From positions 1-53,330 of the forward strand of contig CAYTGR010000034.1 of the NCBI GenBank assembly GCA_964437445.1: a DNA stretch of 53,330 bases, given 5' to 3'. The notes below the pieces were generated by a model. It was given only the letters and a program-made list of their open reading frames with translations. It was not told where the DNA came from and made no database searches. Positions 24,367 through 32,942 of the stretch are shown piece by piece (positions within the stretch are counted from its first letter, which is position 1; every line of letters begins with the position of its first letter). Source of the stretch: CAYTGR01 sp964437445. Its GTDB lineage: Bacteria > Chloroflexota > Anaerolineae > B4-G1 > SLSP01. A program made the translations under genes and the position numbers.

Positions 24367-25206
24367 ATGCCTTTTCCTGAACGCGATTATCTGACTTTGT
24401 TACTGGATAGCTACTGGTTTGCGCCGCCGGTGGCGCTCTGGCGGGCGGTGGAGCTGCGGACGGTGGCCGCCGAGGAGTTCCCGCGTCCTATTCTGGACCT
24501 GGGCTGCGGCGACGGGCTGATCGCCAGCGTGCTCTTCGCGGGCGAGCCGCCCCTGGAGGTGGGCTTTGACCCCTGGTGGGAACAGCTCCGCCAGGGGGCG
24601 CGCAGCGGGATGTATTGCCAGGTCCAGCGGGCGTTGGGCAGTGCTATGCCTTATCCTGAGGCGACGTTTGCGACCGTCTTCAGCAACTCGGTGCTGGAGC
24701 ACATCCCCGACCTGGAGCCGGTGTTGCGCGAGGCCGGGCGGGTGCTGCGCCCCGGCGGGCGTTTCATCGCCACGGTGCCCAGCGACGCTTTCCGCGTGCT
24801 GCTGTCGGGCTATCGGCGGCATGTCGCTGCCGGTGATCTGGCGGGCGCTGAGGCCTACGCCGCCGGTGTGGACCGGCTGCTGGAGCATCACCGCTATCCC
24901 ACGCCGGCGCAGTGGGGCGAGCTCCTGGCCCGCGCCGGGTTGCGGCTGCTCCATACCCGTTACTACATTCCGGCGGAGACGGCGGAACTCTGGGACGAAG
25001 CCAATGCCACTTACGGCATCCTGCGTGAAGGGCGGCCTTTCTATCGCTGGCTGGCCTCGCCCCGGCTGCGGCCGTTGGGGTACCAGCGGCTGCTCCGCCA
25101 GGCGGTGGTGCGCACCCTCTCACAGCGCTGGCGCCACGCTTACGAGCTGGATGTGCCTGCCGGCGGTGTCGGCGCCGGGCTGGTGGTGGTCGGTGAGAAG
25201 GCGTAA
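24367..25206 (+). CDS. SAM-dependent methyltransferase
   Basis: A 279-residue class I methyltransferase. Motif I is ILDLGCGDGLIA near residue 40. FSNSVLEHIPDLEPVLREAGRVLRPGG follows, the usual Methyltransf_11 block. The C-terminal part (about 175-279) is not recognisable and may bind the acceptor. Likely acceptors in this neighbourhood are glycans or lipid-linked intermediates; that is inference. ATG 24367 follows GCGAGG. Confidence 0.82.
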   Translation: MPFPERDYLTLLLDSYWFAPPVALWRAVELRTVAAEEFPRPILDLGCGDGLIASVLFAGEPPLEVGFDPWWEQLRQGARSGMYCQVQRALGSAMPYPEATFATVFSNSVLEHIPDLEPVLREAGRVLRPGGRFIATVPSDAFRVLLSGYRRHVAAGDLAGAEAYAAGVDRLLEHHRYPTPAQWGELLARAGLRLLHTRYYIPAETAELWDEANATYGILREGRPFYRWLASPRLRPLGYQRLLRQAVVRTLSQRWRHAYELDVPAGGVGAGLVVVGEKA

Positions 25207-25247
25207 GGGGTTGGTTTTCACCGCGTGCTTTTCAGGGGTGTTGCGTC

Positions 25248-26297
25248 ATGAGTAAGTCCTCCCGCCATGCACTTCCGGCTATGCCCCCGGCGGCCTGGGA
25301 GGCGTTCGTCGCGGCGCATCCGGCTGGCCACCTCTTGCAGACGGCGGCCTGGGGGGAGTTGAAAGCCGCCTTTGGCTGGCGCTGGGAGGTGGTGGCGCTG
25401 GGGGCGGAACAGCCAACCGCCGGCGCGCTCATCCTCTACCGGCGGCTGCCGCTGGGCCTGGGGACGATTGCTTACATCCCGCGCGGGCCGGTGGTGGATT
25501 GGTCGGACCCGACGGCGGTGGCGGTGCTGCTGGCGGTGGCGGCCAAAGCGGCCCGACAGCGGCACGCCTGGGCGCTTTGGGTGGAGCCGGAGCTGCCCGA
25601 TACCGCCGAGTGGCGCGCCCGGCTGGCGCGGCTGGGCCTCCGGCCGGCGGCGCGCACCATCCAGCCGCCGCGCACGATCCTCGTAGATATTGCCCCTGAC
25701 GAGGCGACGATCCTGGCCCGGATGCACCAGAAGACGCGCTACAACATCCGCCTGGCCGAGCGCAAGGGTGTCACTGTCCGCGCCGGGACGTTAGAGGATT
25801 TCCCGGCCTTCTACGCGCTGATGCAAGAGACCGGGGCGCGTGACCGGTTTGGCGTGCATAGCGAGGCTTACTATCGCCGCGCGTTAGAGCTCTTCCTGCC
25901 CACCGGCGCCGCCTCGCTCTGGCTGGCGGAGGTGGCGGGCGAGCCGGTGGCGGCGCTGGTCGCCTTTGCGCTGGGAGCAAAGGCCTGGTACTTCTACGGG
26001 GCATCGGCCGACCGCCACCGGGAGAAGATGCCGACCTACGCGCTCCAATGGGCGGCCATCCGCTGGGCCCGCGCGCGCGGTTGCACGACCTACGACCTGT
26101 GGGGCATCCCCGATGCTGACGCGGCCACGCTGGAAGCGGAGTTTGAGCAGCGCAGCGACGGCCTGTGGGGCGTCTACCGTTTCAAGCGCGGCTTCGGCGG
26201 GCAGGTGACCCGTTTTGTGGGGTTGTGGGAGCAGCCGCTGCATCCGCTCTACCCGCTGGCGGCCCGGCTCTGGGCCAGGCGGAAAACGGAACTGTGA
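25248..26297 (+). CDS. FemAB-like aminoacyl/acyl transferase
   Basis: A 349-residue protein with two GNAT-like lobes typical of the FemX/FemAB family, which add amino acids from aminoacyl-tRNA to peptidoglycan precursors. The block MHQKTRYNIRLAERKGV (about residues 160-177) is diagnostic, and the second lobe has AWYFYGAS and YDLWGIPD. The coiled-coil arm of staphylococcal FemA is absent, as in other short FemX-like members. It is plus-strand, 41 bases after the methyltransferase. A peptidoglycan bridge or another surface N-acylation is plausible. Confidence 0.85.
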   Translation: MSKSSRHALPAMPPAAWEAFVAAHPAGHLLQTAAWGELKAAFGWRWEVVALGAEQPTAGALILYRRLPLGLGTIAYIPRGPVVDWSDPTAVAVLLAVAAKAARQRHAWALWVEPELPDTAEWRARLARLGLRPAARTIQPPRTILVDIAPDEATILARMHQKTRYNIRLAERKGVTVRAGTLEDFPAFYALMQETGARDRFGVHSEAYYRRALELFLPTGAASLWLAEVAGEPVAALVAFALGAKAWYFYGASADRHREKMPTYALQWAAIRWARARGCTTYDLWGIPDADAATLEAEFEQRSDGLWGVYRFKRGFGGQVTRFVGLWEQPLHPLYPLAARLWARRKTEL

Positions 26298-26395
26298 AGC
26301 TGTGAGCAGAGAGCAGTGAGTAGAGAGCGGAGAGCAGTAAGCAGTGAACAGTGAGCGGAGAGCAGTGCACAGGGGGGCTGACGGCTACGGCTCAC
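26298..26395. repeat. Tandem GAGCAGT-type repeats
   Basis: Imperfect units of seven bases (GAGCAGT, GAGCGGA, AAGCAGT, GAACAGT) repeat about ten times, then GGCTGACGGCTACGGCTCACG and another GCACTGCTCAC in inverted sense. It fills the gap before rfbC; no promoter is visible in it. Confidence 0.75.
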
Positions 26396-26438
26396 GATGC
26401 ACTGCTCACCTGCTATTATGGATTTTCAGGAGTATACC

Positions 26439-26999
26439 ATGCCATTTCGTTTCATTCCTTGGGAGATTCCCGGCCTGATTCTGGTGGAACCGCAGGTCTT
26501 CGGCGACGACCGCGGCTTTTTCACGGAGACCTACAAGGCCTCTGATTTCGCGGCGCACGGTATTCCGGGGCCGTTCGTGCAGGAGAATTACTCGCACTCG
26601 GTGCGGGGCGTGCTGCGCGGGTTGCACTTCCAGAAAGCGCCGGCCGCGCAGGGGAAGCTGGTCTCCGTCATCTGCGGCGAGATCTTTGACGTGGCGGTAG
26701 ATATCCGCCAGGGCTCGCCCACCTACGGGCAATGGGCCGGCGTGACACTCTCCGCCGAAAACCATCGCCTGCTCTATGTCCCTGTAGGGTTTGCCCACGG
26801 CTTCTGCGTCCTGAGCGCAGAAGCTGACGTGGTCTACCGCGTTACGGCGGAGTATGCGCCGCAGTACGACCGGGGGATCCGCTGGGACGATCCGGCGCTG
26901 GGGATCGCCTGGCCGGTCAGCGCTCCCTTGCTCTCGCTCAAGGATGCCCGGCTGCCCTTGCTGGCCGAGGCCGATCACAATTTCACCTATCAAGCATAG
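26439..26999 (+). CDS. rfbC: dTDP-4-dehydrorhamnose 3,5-epimerase
   Basis: Cupin epimerase of the dTDP-L-rhamnose route. The 186 residues include DRGFFTETYKASDF, FVQENYSHSVRGVLRGLHFQ (catalytic His in GLHFQ), the substrate-binding FDVAVDIRQGSPTYGQW and FAHGFCVLS. ATG 26439 fits a CAGGAG eight bases upstream; ATG 26418 would make the protein seven residues longer and has no such site. The partners RfbA, RfbB and RfbD are not in the window. Confidence 0.92.
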   Translation: MPFRFIPWEIPGLILVEPQVFGDDRGFFTETYKASDFAAHGIPGPFVQENYSHSVRGVLRGLHFQKAPAAQGKLVSVICGEIFDVAVDIRQGSPTYGQWAGVTLSAENHRLLYVPVGFAHGFCVLSAEADVVYRVTAEYAPQYDRGIRWDDPALGIAWPVSAPLLSLKDARLPLLAEADHNFTYQA

Positions 27000-27043
27000 G
27001 TGCCGGTCTGGTTGTTGCTGCTGGCTTGGGGTTGGAGGTAATT

Positions 27044-28000
27044 GTGGATGTAGTATTGCCAATTGTGCTATTGCTTGGGGTGGTGTTGGCTGCGGTGGGT
27101 ATCTATTTTTCCAATGTGGCCATTTATCCGCGGAGAAAATCCGTCCAGCAGACCTACGACATGGAAGTGGAGCCGGGGAAGATTGTCCCGGCGGAGTTTG
27201 AGGCGCTCCCGCGGGAGGAGGTGCACATCCGCTCGCCCTACGGGTACGAGCTGTACGGCCTCTACTTTCCGCTCCCTGGTGCTCGCAAAACCGTCATTAT
27301 TTGCCACGGCATCACGTACACGCTGTACGGCTCGGTGAAGTATATGGGGATGTTCCGGCGGCGCGGCTACAACGTGTTGCTGTATGACCATCGCTACCAC
27401 GGGCGGAGCGGCGGCCCCAATTGCAGTTTCGGCTACTACGAGAAGCACGATCTCAAGGCGGTGGTAGATTGGGTGTTGGCGCGGGTTGGCGCCGATAGTC
27501 TGGTCGGCACGCATGGCGAATCCATGGGCGCGGCGATTGCGTTGCAACACGCGGCGATAGATCCGCGCCTGGCCTTCGTGGTGGCCGATTGTCCGTTTGC
27601 CTCCGCCGAGGAGCAGTTTGCCTACCGGTTGCGGGTGGAATATCACCTGCCGGCCTTCCCGCTGATCCCGCTCGCCAGCCTGATCACCAAGCTGCGCGCC
27701 GGCTGGTGGTTCCATGAGGCTTCACCCTGGCGGGGGATAGCGCAGGTGCAGACGCCGGTGCTCTTCGCCCACGGTCAGGACGACGATTACATCCCGCCGC
27801 AGGCGAGCGAGCGGATGTATGACCGCAAACCGGGCCTCAAGCGGCTCTACCTGGCGCCCCACGCCCGTCACGCTGAGGCCTACTGGAACAACCAGGAGGA
27901 GTACGACCGGCAGGTGGGGGAATTCCTCAGGACTTGCACCCCTGAGCTGAATTTCACCGCCGGGCACGCCGAGAGCGCCGAGAACACCGAGAAGGAATGA
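27044..28000 (+). CDS. Membrane-anchored alpha/beta hydrolase
   Basis: A 318-residue serine hydrolase. An N-terminal hydrophobic helix (about 4-25) anchors it. The catalytic domain has the oxyanion HG in ICHGITYTLYG, the nucleophile elbow HGESMGA, the acid in HGQDDDYIP and the His in ARHAEAYW. Substrate unknown. GTG 27044 is preferred because TTGGAGG lies seven bases before it; a TTG 18 bases upstream has no site. The end carries a short Glu/Ala-rich tail made of GCCGAGAGCGCCGAGAAC-like repeats. Confidence 0.82.
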   Translation: MDVVLPIVLLLGVVLAAVGIYFSNVAIYPRRKSVQQTYDMEVEPGKIVPAEFEALPREEVHIRSPYGYELYGLYFPLPGARKTVIICHGITYTLYGSVKYMGMFRRRGYNVLLYDHRYHGRSGGPNCSFGYYEKHDLKAVVDWVLARVGADSLVGTHGESMGAAIALQHAAIDPRLAFVVADCPFASAEEQFAYRLRVEYHLPAFPLIPLASLITKLRAGWWFHEASPWRGIAQVQTPVLFAHGQDDDYIPPQASERMYDRKPGLKRLYLAPHARHAEAYWNNQEEYDRQVGEFLRTCTPELNFTAGHAESAENTEKE

Positions 28001-28031
28001 TTTCTCAGCGTCCCCGGCGCTCGCTGCGGTT

Positions 28032-28054
28032 AAAAAAGCTCACGTCTGCGTGAG
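28032..28054 (-). terminator. Terminator of the GPH symporter gene
   Basis: On the minus strand CTCACG, four bases, CGTGAG, then CTTTTTTAA. It lies just past the stop of the minus-strand transporter and faces the hydrolase gene. Confidence 0.85.
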
Positions 28055-28062
28055 TCCTGCTG

Positions 28063-29481
28063 CTACTCCACGTACTTGATCCCCAGCGACTCCAGGTATC
28101 GCTTTTCCTTCTCCCGGTGGATCACCGCCAGGTCGTGTTTGATCTTCTCCCAGGCCGGGCCGGCCAGCGGGTAGAACTGGAGCAGGATGAAGCAGAGGAA
28201 AAGCAGGATCCCCGGCACTAAGGCCCACCCCAGCAGGATGCCGGTCTCCGCCTGGTAGGATTGCATCCCTTTGGGCAGCGTCTGATCGTACCCGAAGGCG
28301 CTCATGATGGTCAGCAGCGCCCACTGCGCGATGCTGATGGCCGGCTTGGTGATGAAGCTGTTGATGCCGGCGTACATCCCCTCGCGGCGCAGCCCGGTCC
28401 GGTGCTCGTCCATATCCACCACGTCGCCATTCATCAGCGGGATCAGATACATCCCCCCGGCAAAGCCAAGCCCGAACATGAAGAAGCCAAACGTGGCGGC
28501 GATCACGTTCCGTCCCAGCAGGACGATGGCAAAGCAGCCGAGGGAGAAGAGCAGGCTCATGATGCGGGTGCTGGCCTTGACGCCCCAGACGTCGCGCTGC
28601 TTGATCCAGAGGATCACGCCGCCGACAATCCCCACCGCCAGCGCGATGTACAGCGGCGTCCGCGAGACCTCAATCTCATCAAAATAAATCCAGATGCCCT
28701 GCATCAACGCGGTTTGGACAAACATGATGGTGAAGCTGATCACTTCAAAGACGATAAAGGAGCGGTTGGTAAAGCACTCCTTGAACGATTTGAGGAAATC
28801 AAATTGCTCTTCGGCCTGGGCAAAGTGCTTTTCGCGGTAGAAGAAGGTGCTGAAGAAGATGATGGCGGCCATGCCGATCCCAAAGGCGATCATCACCCAG
28901 CGGAAGCGGCTGATGCCGGCCCAATCCCCCACATCGGGTTTTACCGTGGCCTCCAGCGCAAAGGGGACCACGATGGTGAAGACCATGAAGATGATTTTCC
29001 AGATGTAGATGGTGCTGCGGGCTTTGTTGGAGACGGCGACTTCGTAGGGCATGATGTAGATGCTGGTGGCGATGGCGGTGTAGAGCACGTCGTAAACGAA
29101 GAGCGCCAGCAGGAGTTGGATGAAGAGGGCGGTCTGTTGGGCATCGGTGCCGGGGATTTTGATCCAGAAAGCGATGAAGGCCAGCGCGAAGAGCGGCGCG
29201 CCGTAGCGGATGTAGGGGATGCGCCGGCCTAAGGCGCTCTTGGTGCGGTCGCTGATGTAGCCGAAGAGGGGATCGTTCACGGCATTCCAAATCCCAAACA
29301 GCAACCAGACGATCCCGGCCAGGCGGGCATCCAATCCCCGGAGCTTGACGAAGTAGTAGGTGAGCGCGCCGGCGGCGGCCAGCGATTGGAGAATCGCCGC
29401 CGCGGCATCGCCGGCCGAGATGGCGATACGGCTGGCGACCGGGACATGTTCTTCTTGCAAGGGTGCAGCTGCCACAGTCAT
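28063..29481 (-). CDS. GPH-family sugar:cation symporter (MFS)
   Basis: A 472-residue 12-helix transporter. NDPLFGYISDRTKSALGRR (about 65-85) is the typical glycoside-pentoside-hexuronide:cation symporter loop, related to MelB. It would bring in a glycoside with a cation. ATG 29481 follows AGGAGG; the open frame upstream is not needed. It is monocistronic, with its own terminator. Confidence 0.88.
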   Translation of the reverse strand: MTVAAAPLQEEHVPVASRIAISAGDAAAAILQSLAAAGALTYYFVKLRGLDARLAGIVWLLFGIWNAVNDPLFGYISDRTKSALGRRIPYIRYGAPLFALAFIAFWIKIPGTDAQQTALFIQLLLALFVYDVLYTAIATSIYIMPYEVAVSNKARSTIYIWKIIFMVFTIVVPFALEATVKPDVGDWAGISRFRWVMIAFGIGMAAIIFFSTFFYREKHFAQAEEQFDFLKSFKECFTNRSFIVFEVISFTIMFVQTALMQGIWIYFDEIEVSRTPLYIALAVGIVGGVILWIKQRDVWGVKASTRIMSLLFSLGCFAIVLLGRNVIAATFGFFMFGLGFAGGMYLIPLMNGDVVDMDEHRTGLRREGMYAGINSFITKPAISIAQWALLTIMSAFGYDQTLPKGMQSYQAETGILLGWALVPGILLFLCFILLQFYPLAGPAWEKIKHDLAVIHREKEKRYLESLGIKYVE

Positions 29482-29517
29482 GAATGAAGCCTCCTGATAA
29501 AAAATATGGTGACCCGA

Positions 29518-29610
29518 CCTGTCGCTGGTAAGGGGCACGGCCTCTTGGGACTACTGACCACTTTTGAGCGCCGGTGGTCTGTGGTCAGTCGTCTGTGGTC
29601 TTCCGCTGGC
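29518..29610 (+). repeat. GTGGTC-rich dispersed repeat, copy 3
   Basis: GTCGCTGGTAAGGGG, then CTACTGACCACTTTTGAGC, then GCCGGTGGTCTGTGGTCAGT and CTGTGGTC. It aligns with 14745-14838 along its whole length. Confidence 0.68.
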
Positions 29611-29630
29611 TTGTCGTGAGGTGCTTGAGC

Positions 29631-30758
29631 CTACGGCCAGTAGCGGGCTTCCCACTGATCCAGCTGCGCCGTTGTCCCGCTGACCAGCCGCCAACCCTCA
29701 GATGTGAGCACCGTGTCCCATTCCACATTCCACAGGCGGGTGATGATGTGACCGGTCTCATTATCCCACGAAGTGACCATTGCGGCAACTCGCGCCTGGG
29801 TGTCGGTGGTGGCGGTGGGGACAGTGTGGACGCTGCCCACTTCCACCCGCAGCGTGGTGTGGAAGCCGGCGGCCCATTCCGTATAGGCCCGCTGGGCCTG
29901 CGCGGAGGGGGCGAGCAGCCCATAAGCGCCCGGCAGGTCGCGGTCGTTCAACGCCAGATAGAAGGCGATGACGGCGAACTCTGGCTTGTGGGTGGGGTAA
30001 ACGTGGGGCCGGTCCAGGAAATACCAGCCGTAGCGGTCGGAGGTCCAGCCGTAGGTCTGGCCATCCCACGTGAAAAGCGTGTACCAGGCCAGGTCCTGGG
30101 CGTGTTGTTCCCGGTAGCCCACCACGATCTCGTCGGCGAGGTCGCCGTCGCGGTTCTCCAGCCGGACACCGGCGTCGCCCATGAAGTCGCCTAAACGCCG
30201 GTAGCCGTTCAACGCTGCATCCCAGACAAAGAGGTGCAGCAACGTTTTGGCGTTCTCGGCGTGGCCGAAAATGGCGGTCTCCGGCTTGCCGTCCGCGTTG
30301 ACATCGCGCACCTCCAGCTCGCAGGTGGCGTACTGCCCCAGGCCGTAGTCGGGCTTGCCCACATCGGGGAGGGCGGCCTCCAGCGGAAAAGCGGTGGGGC
30401 CGTCCAGGACGAAGGCGCTCAGCCGGGCGGGCGGTCCCGCCTGATGGAGCAGCGCAATCCACTCCGGGGCGGTGTCGCCGTCGGTATCCTCATAGCGGAA
30501 GCAGACGACGGTGGCAGTGCCCGCAAGCGCCTGGATTTGCGCCTGGCCGGCCATCGCTGTCGCCTGCGCCAACGCCGGGTCGGGGGTAGGGAAGGGGGTG
30601 GGCGTGGGGGTCGGGGTGAGGGTGGGCGTGGCCGTGGGCAGGGCTGTGGCAGTCGGGCTGGGGGTCGGTGTGACCGGCAAGGTGGGGAGGGCGGTGCACC
30701 CCACGCCCCCGAGCAGGAGCCACGCAAGACGTACAAGCCCTTTTTTCCAGGCAGTCAT
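29631..30758 (-). CDS. Lipoprotein with Thr/Pro stalk
   Basis: A 375-residue predicted lipoprotein: a signal peptide ending in LGGVGC (Cys21), a TPTP-rich stalk (about 25-60), then a globular part of no recognised family. Acidic stretches such as EDTDGDTAPEW and RDVNADGKPET resemble the calcium-binding turns of FG-GAP/VCBS-type repeats. A C-terminal portion (about 260-375) has the look of a nuclear-transport-factor-2 fold. Its ATG overlaps the aminotransferase stop (ATGA), so both are co-translated. Confidence 0.7.
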   Translation of the reverse strand: MTAWKKGLVRLAWLLLGGVGCTALPTLPVTPTPSPTATALPTATPTLTPTPTPTPFPTPDPALAQATAMAGQAQIQALAGTATVVCFRYEDTDGDTAPEWIALLHQAGPPARLSAFVLDGPTAFPLEAALPDVGKPDYGLGQYATCELEVRDVNADGKPETAIFGHAENAKTLLHLFVWDAALNGYRRLGDFMGDAGVRLENRDGDLADEIVVGYREQHAQDLAWYTLFTWDGQTYGWTSDRYGWYFLDRPHVYPTHKPEFAVIAFYLALNDRDLPGAYGLLAPSAQAQRAYTEWAAGFHTTLRVEVGSVHTVPTATTDTQARVAAMVTSWDNETGHIITRLWNVEWDTVLTSEGWRLVSGTTAQLDQWEARYWP

Positions 30759-31987
30759 GGCTGGAACCCGGCACCGGTGATCCCGGTGTTTCTCTTGAAG
30801 AGTCCCTGCATGGTTTTTTCAATCAACCAGCGTTCCCAGCGATACAGCGCCTCTTCCAATCGTTCCTCCGGATGGACGAGTGAGAGCCGCACGTAGCCCT
30901 CGCCGTGGGCGCCAAAGGCGGTGCCCGGAGCCACTGAGACCCCCGTTTCCTCCAACAACGCCGTAGCGAAATCACTGCTGCTGGCGAAGCCCTGGGGAAT
31001 CTCGCACCAGACGTAGAGCGTGGCTGCGGCGGGCGTGTACCAGAGCGCCATCCGGTCTAAGGCCTGGGTGACAATGGCGCGCCGCCGCCGGTAGATGGCG
31101 TTGCGTTCGGCGTACCAGGTGGGCGGCAGGCGCAAGGCCAGCGCGGCGGCCTCCTGGATGGGCAGGAAGATGCCGGTGTCGGCGTTGTTCTTCACCCGTG
31201 CCAGCGCCGCCAGCGCCGGGGCGTGCCCGACTGCCATTCCAATCCGCCAGCCGGCCAGGTTGGCTGTCTTGGAAAGGGAGTTGAATTCCACGGCGACGTC
31301 GCGGGCGCCAGGGACTTGCAGGACGCTGGGCGCAGCCGGGCCTTCCCAGACCACCTCGCAATAGGGGTTATCGTAGGCCAGCAGCAGGTCGTGCCGGCGG
31401 GCGAAGGCGACGGCGCGCTCTAAGAAAGCCAGATCGGCTAACGCGGCCGTGGGATTGTGCGGGTAGTTCAGCCAAAGGACGCGCGCGCGGGCCAGGACGG
31501 CGGCCGGGATGGCCTCCAGGTCGGGGAGGAAGTCACGCTCGCGCTCTAAGGGCATAGGATAGAGCTCGCCGCCGGCCAGTAACGTGGGCGCGCGGTAGGC
31601 CGGGTAGCCGGGATCGGGAACCAGCACCACCGTGCCGGGATCCACAAAGGCGGTGGCGACGTGGTAGATGCCCTCTTTGGAGCCGATGAGCGCCAGTACT
31701 TCCCGTTCGGGGTCTAAGGTCACACCGAAGCGACGGGCGTAGTACTCGGCGACGGCCTGCCGGAAGACGGGCGCGCCGGCGAAGCTGGGGTAGCCGTGCC
31801 GGTCGGGGCGGCGGGCGGCGGCGGCGAGCGCCTCCACGACTTCCGGGGCGGGGGGCAGGTCGGGGTTGCCGATGTCCAGGCGGATGAGGTCGACCCCTTG
31901 GGCCTGACATTCTTTGATGCGCTTTTCCAGCGTGGCAAAGATGTACGGTGGCAGTTGTTGAACACGTTGGGCGATTTTCAAGGACAT
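30755..31987 (-). CDS. Class I/II aminotransferase, LL-diaminopimelate type
   Basis: A 410-residue PLP enzyme. DIGNPDLPPAPEVVEAL is near the N-terminus and YPSFAGAPVFRQAVAEYY follows; the PLP lysine is Lys240 in SLSKTANLAGWRIGM, and the C-terminal Arg is in YVRLSL. It is closest in pattern to LL-diaminopimelate aminotransferase (DapL), which makes lysine and peptidoglycan precursors, but alanine or glutamate aminotransferases are alternatives. ATG 31987 has GAGGAG upstream; the longer open frame crosses the promoter. Confidence 0.82.
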   Translation of the reverse strand: MSLKIAQRVQQLPPYIFATLEKRIKECQAQGVDLIRLDIGNPDLPPAPEVVEALAAAARRPDRHGYPSFAGAPVFRQAVAEYYARRFGVTLDPEREVLALIGSKEGIYHVATAFVDPGTVVLVPDPGYPAYRAPTLLAGGELYPMPLERERDFLPDLEAIPAAVLARARVLWLNYPHNPTAALADLAFLERAVAFARRHDLLLAYDNPYCEVVWEGPAAPSVLQVPGARDVAVEFNSLSKTANLAGWRIGMAVGHAPALAALARVKNNADTGIFLPIQEAAALALRLPPTWYAERNAIYRRRRAIVTQALDRMALWYTPAAATLYVWCEIPQGFASSSDFATALLEETGVSVAPGTAFGAHGEGYVRLSLVHPEERLEEALYRWERWLIEKTMQGLFKRNTGITGAGFQP

Positions 31988-32012
31988 GCTCCTCAGGCTG
32001 TGATCTGGGGGG

Positions 32013-32040
32013 ATGATACCACAGGCAGGCCAGGAGGCAA
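32013..32040 (-). promoter_or_regulatory. Promoter of the aminotransferase-lipoprotein pair
   Basis: TTGCCT (32035-32040), 16 bases, TATCAT (32013-32018), minus strand. Confidence 0.7.
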
Positions 32041-32091
32041 CAGGCGGGCTTGTTTGTGGGCCAAAAAGGATTAAAATGACGGCAAAATTGC

Positions 32092-32097
32092 TACAAT
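32092..32097 (+). promoter_or_regulatory. -10 of the anchored cyclophilin gene
   Basis: TACAAT, preceded by TTGC and followed by CAAGG. The TSS would lie close to the ATG at 32111, leaving a very short leader that still includes AAGGAG. Confidence 0.5.
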
Positions 32098-32110
32098 CAA
32101 GGAGCGAAAA

Positions 32111-32884
32111 ATGTCCAAGAAACACAAGCCGCAGCAGGCTAAACGGCGTTCTAATCCGGCTTCCAACCGCCGCTCACCTGCCCCCTCGTCTTCAACTGCT
32201 ACGACCAAAGTCCCCTGGCCGGCTATTGCTGCCCTGGCCATTGCTGTAGTTTTGATAGGGTTCCTCATCTGGTACTTCGGCTACGGGCCGGGAAAAACGG
32301 TCTCGGAGACGCCCACGCCGGCAGCGACGACCGCCGCTCCCACTGAAACGCCGCCTGCTGCGCAGGGCTCCATGCCGGCCGATCCGGCAGCGCGTAATGG
32401 TATGTATACCGCCGCGCCGGCTATGACGATAGATCCCGCCAGGCACTACCAGGCCACCATCACCACCACCAAGGGGAATATTGTCGTGGATTTAGATGCT
32501 CAGGCCGCCCCGCAGACGGTCAACAACTTTGTCTTCCTGGCGCGGCAGGGCTTTTATGATGGCCTGACCTTCCACCGGGTGGAGCCGGGCTTTGTGATCC
32601 AGGGCGGTGATCCGCTGGGGACGGGCACCGGCGGCCCCGGCTATACCGTCCCGGCGGAGATCGGTCTGCTTCACGATGAGGGGGTGATCGCGACGGCCCG
32701 CCTGTCCGACGCGGTGAACCCTGAGCGGGCCTCCAGCGGCAGCCAGTTCTACATCACGCTGGCCCCGGTGCATCAGCTGGACGGGGCGTACACGGTCTTT
32801 GGTAAGACGGTCCAGGGCATGGACGTGGTCAAGTCCATCGCGGTGGGTGACGTCATCCAGAAAATCACCATTAGTGAGCAATAG
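32111..32884 (+). CDS. Membrane-anchored cyclophilin-type peptidyl-prolyl isomerase
   Basis: A 257-residue foldase. A basic N-terminus and one membrane helix (about 35-56) place the catalytic domain outside the cell, after a Thr/Pro linker to about 85. The cyclophilin domain (about 110-255) has VNNFVFLARQGFYDGLTFHR, QGGDPLGTGTGGPGY and GSQFYITLAP. It is likely to speed folding of secreted proteins. The next gene is a soluble paralogue, and both share an unusual lead-in segment (MY-PAM-IDP). Confidence 0.9.
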   Translation: MSKKHKPQQAKRRSNPASNRRSPAPSSSTATTKVPWPAIAALAIAVVLIGFLIWYFGYGPGKTVSETPTPAATTAAPTETPPAAQGSMPADPAARNGMYTAAPAMTIDPARHYQATITTTKGNIVVDLDAQAAPQTVNNFVFLARQGFYDGLTFHRVEPGFVIQGGDPLGTGTGGPGYTVPAEIGLLHDEGVIATARLSDAVNPERASSGSQFYITLAPVHQLDGAYTVFGKTVQGMDVVKSIAVGDVIQKITISEQ

Positions 32885-32942
32885 GGCTTACAATGCCCAT
32901 GTATACGCATTACGTAATTAGGATTATGAAAGGAAGCCTGTC

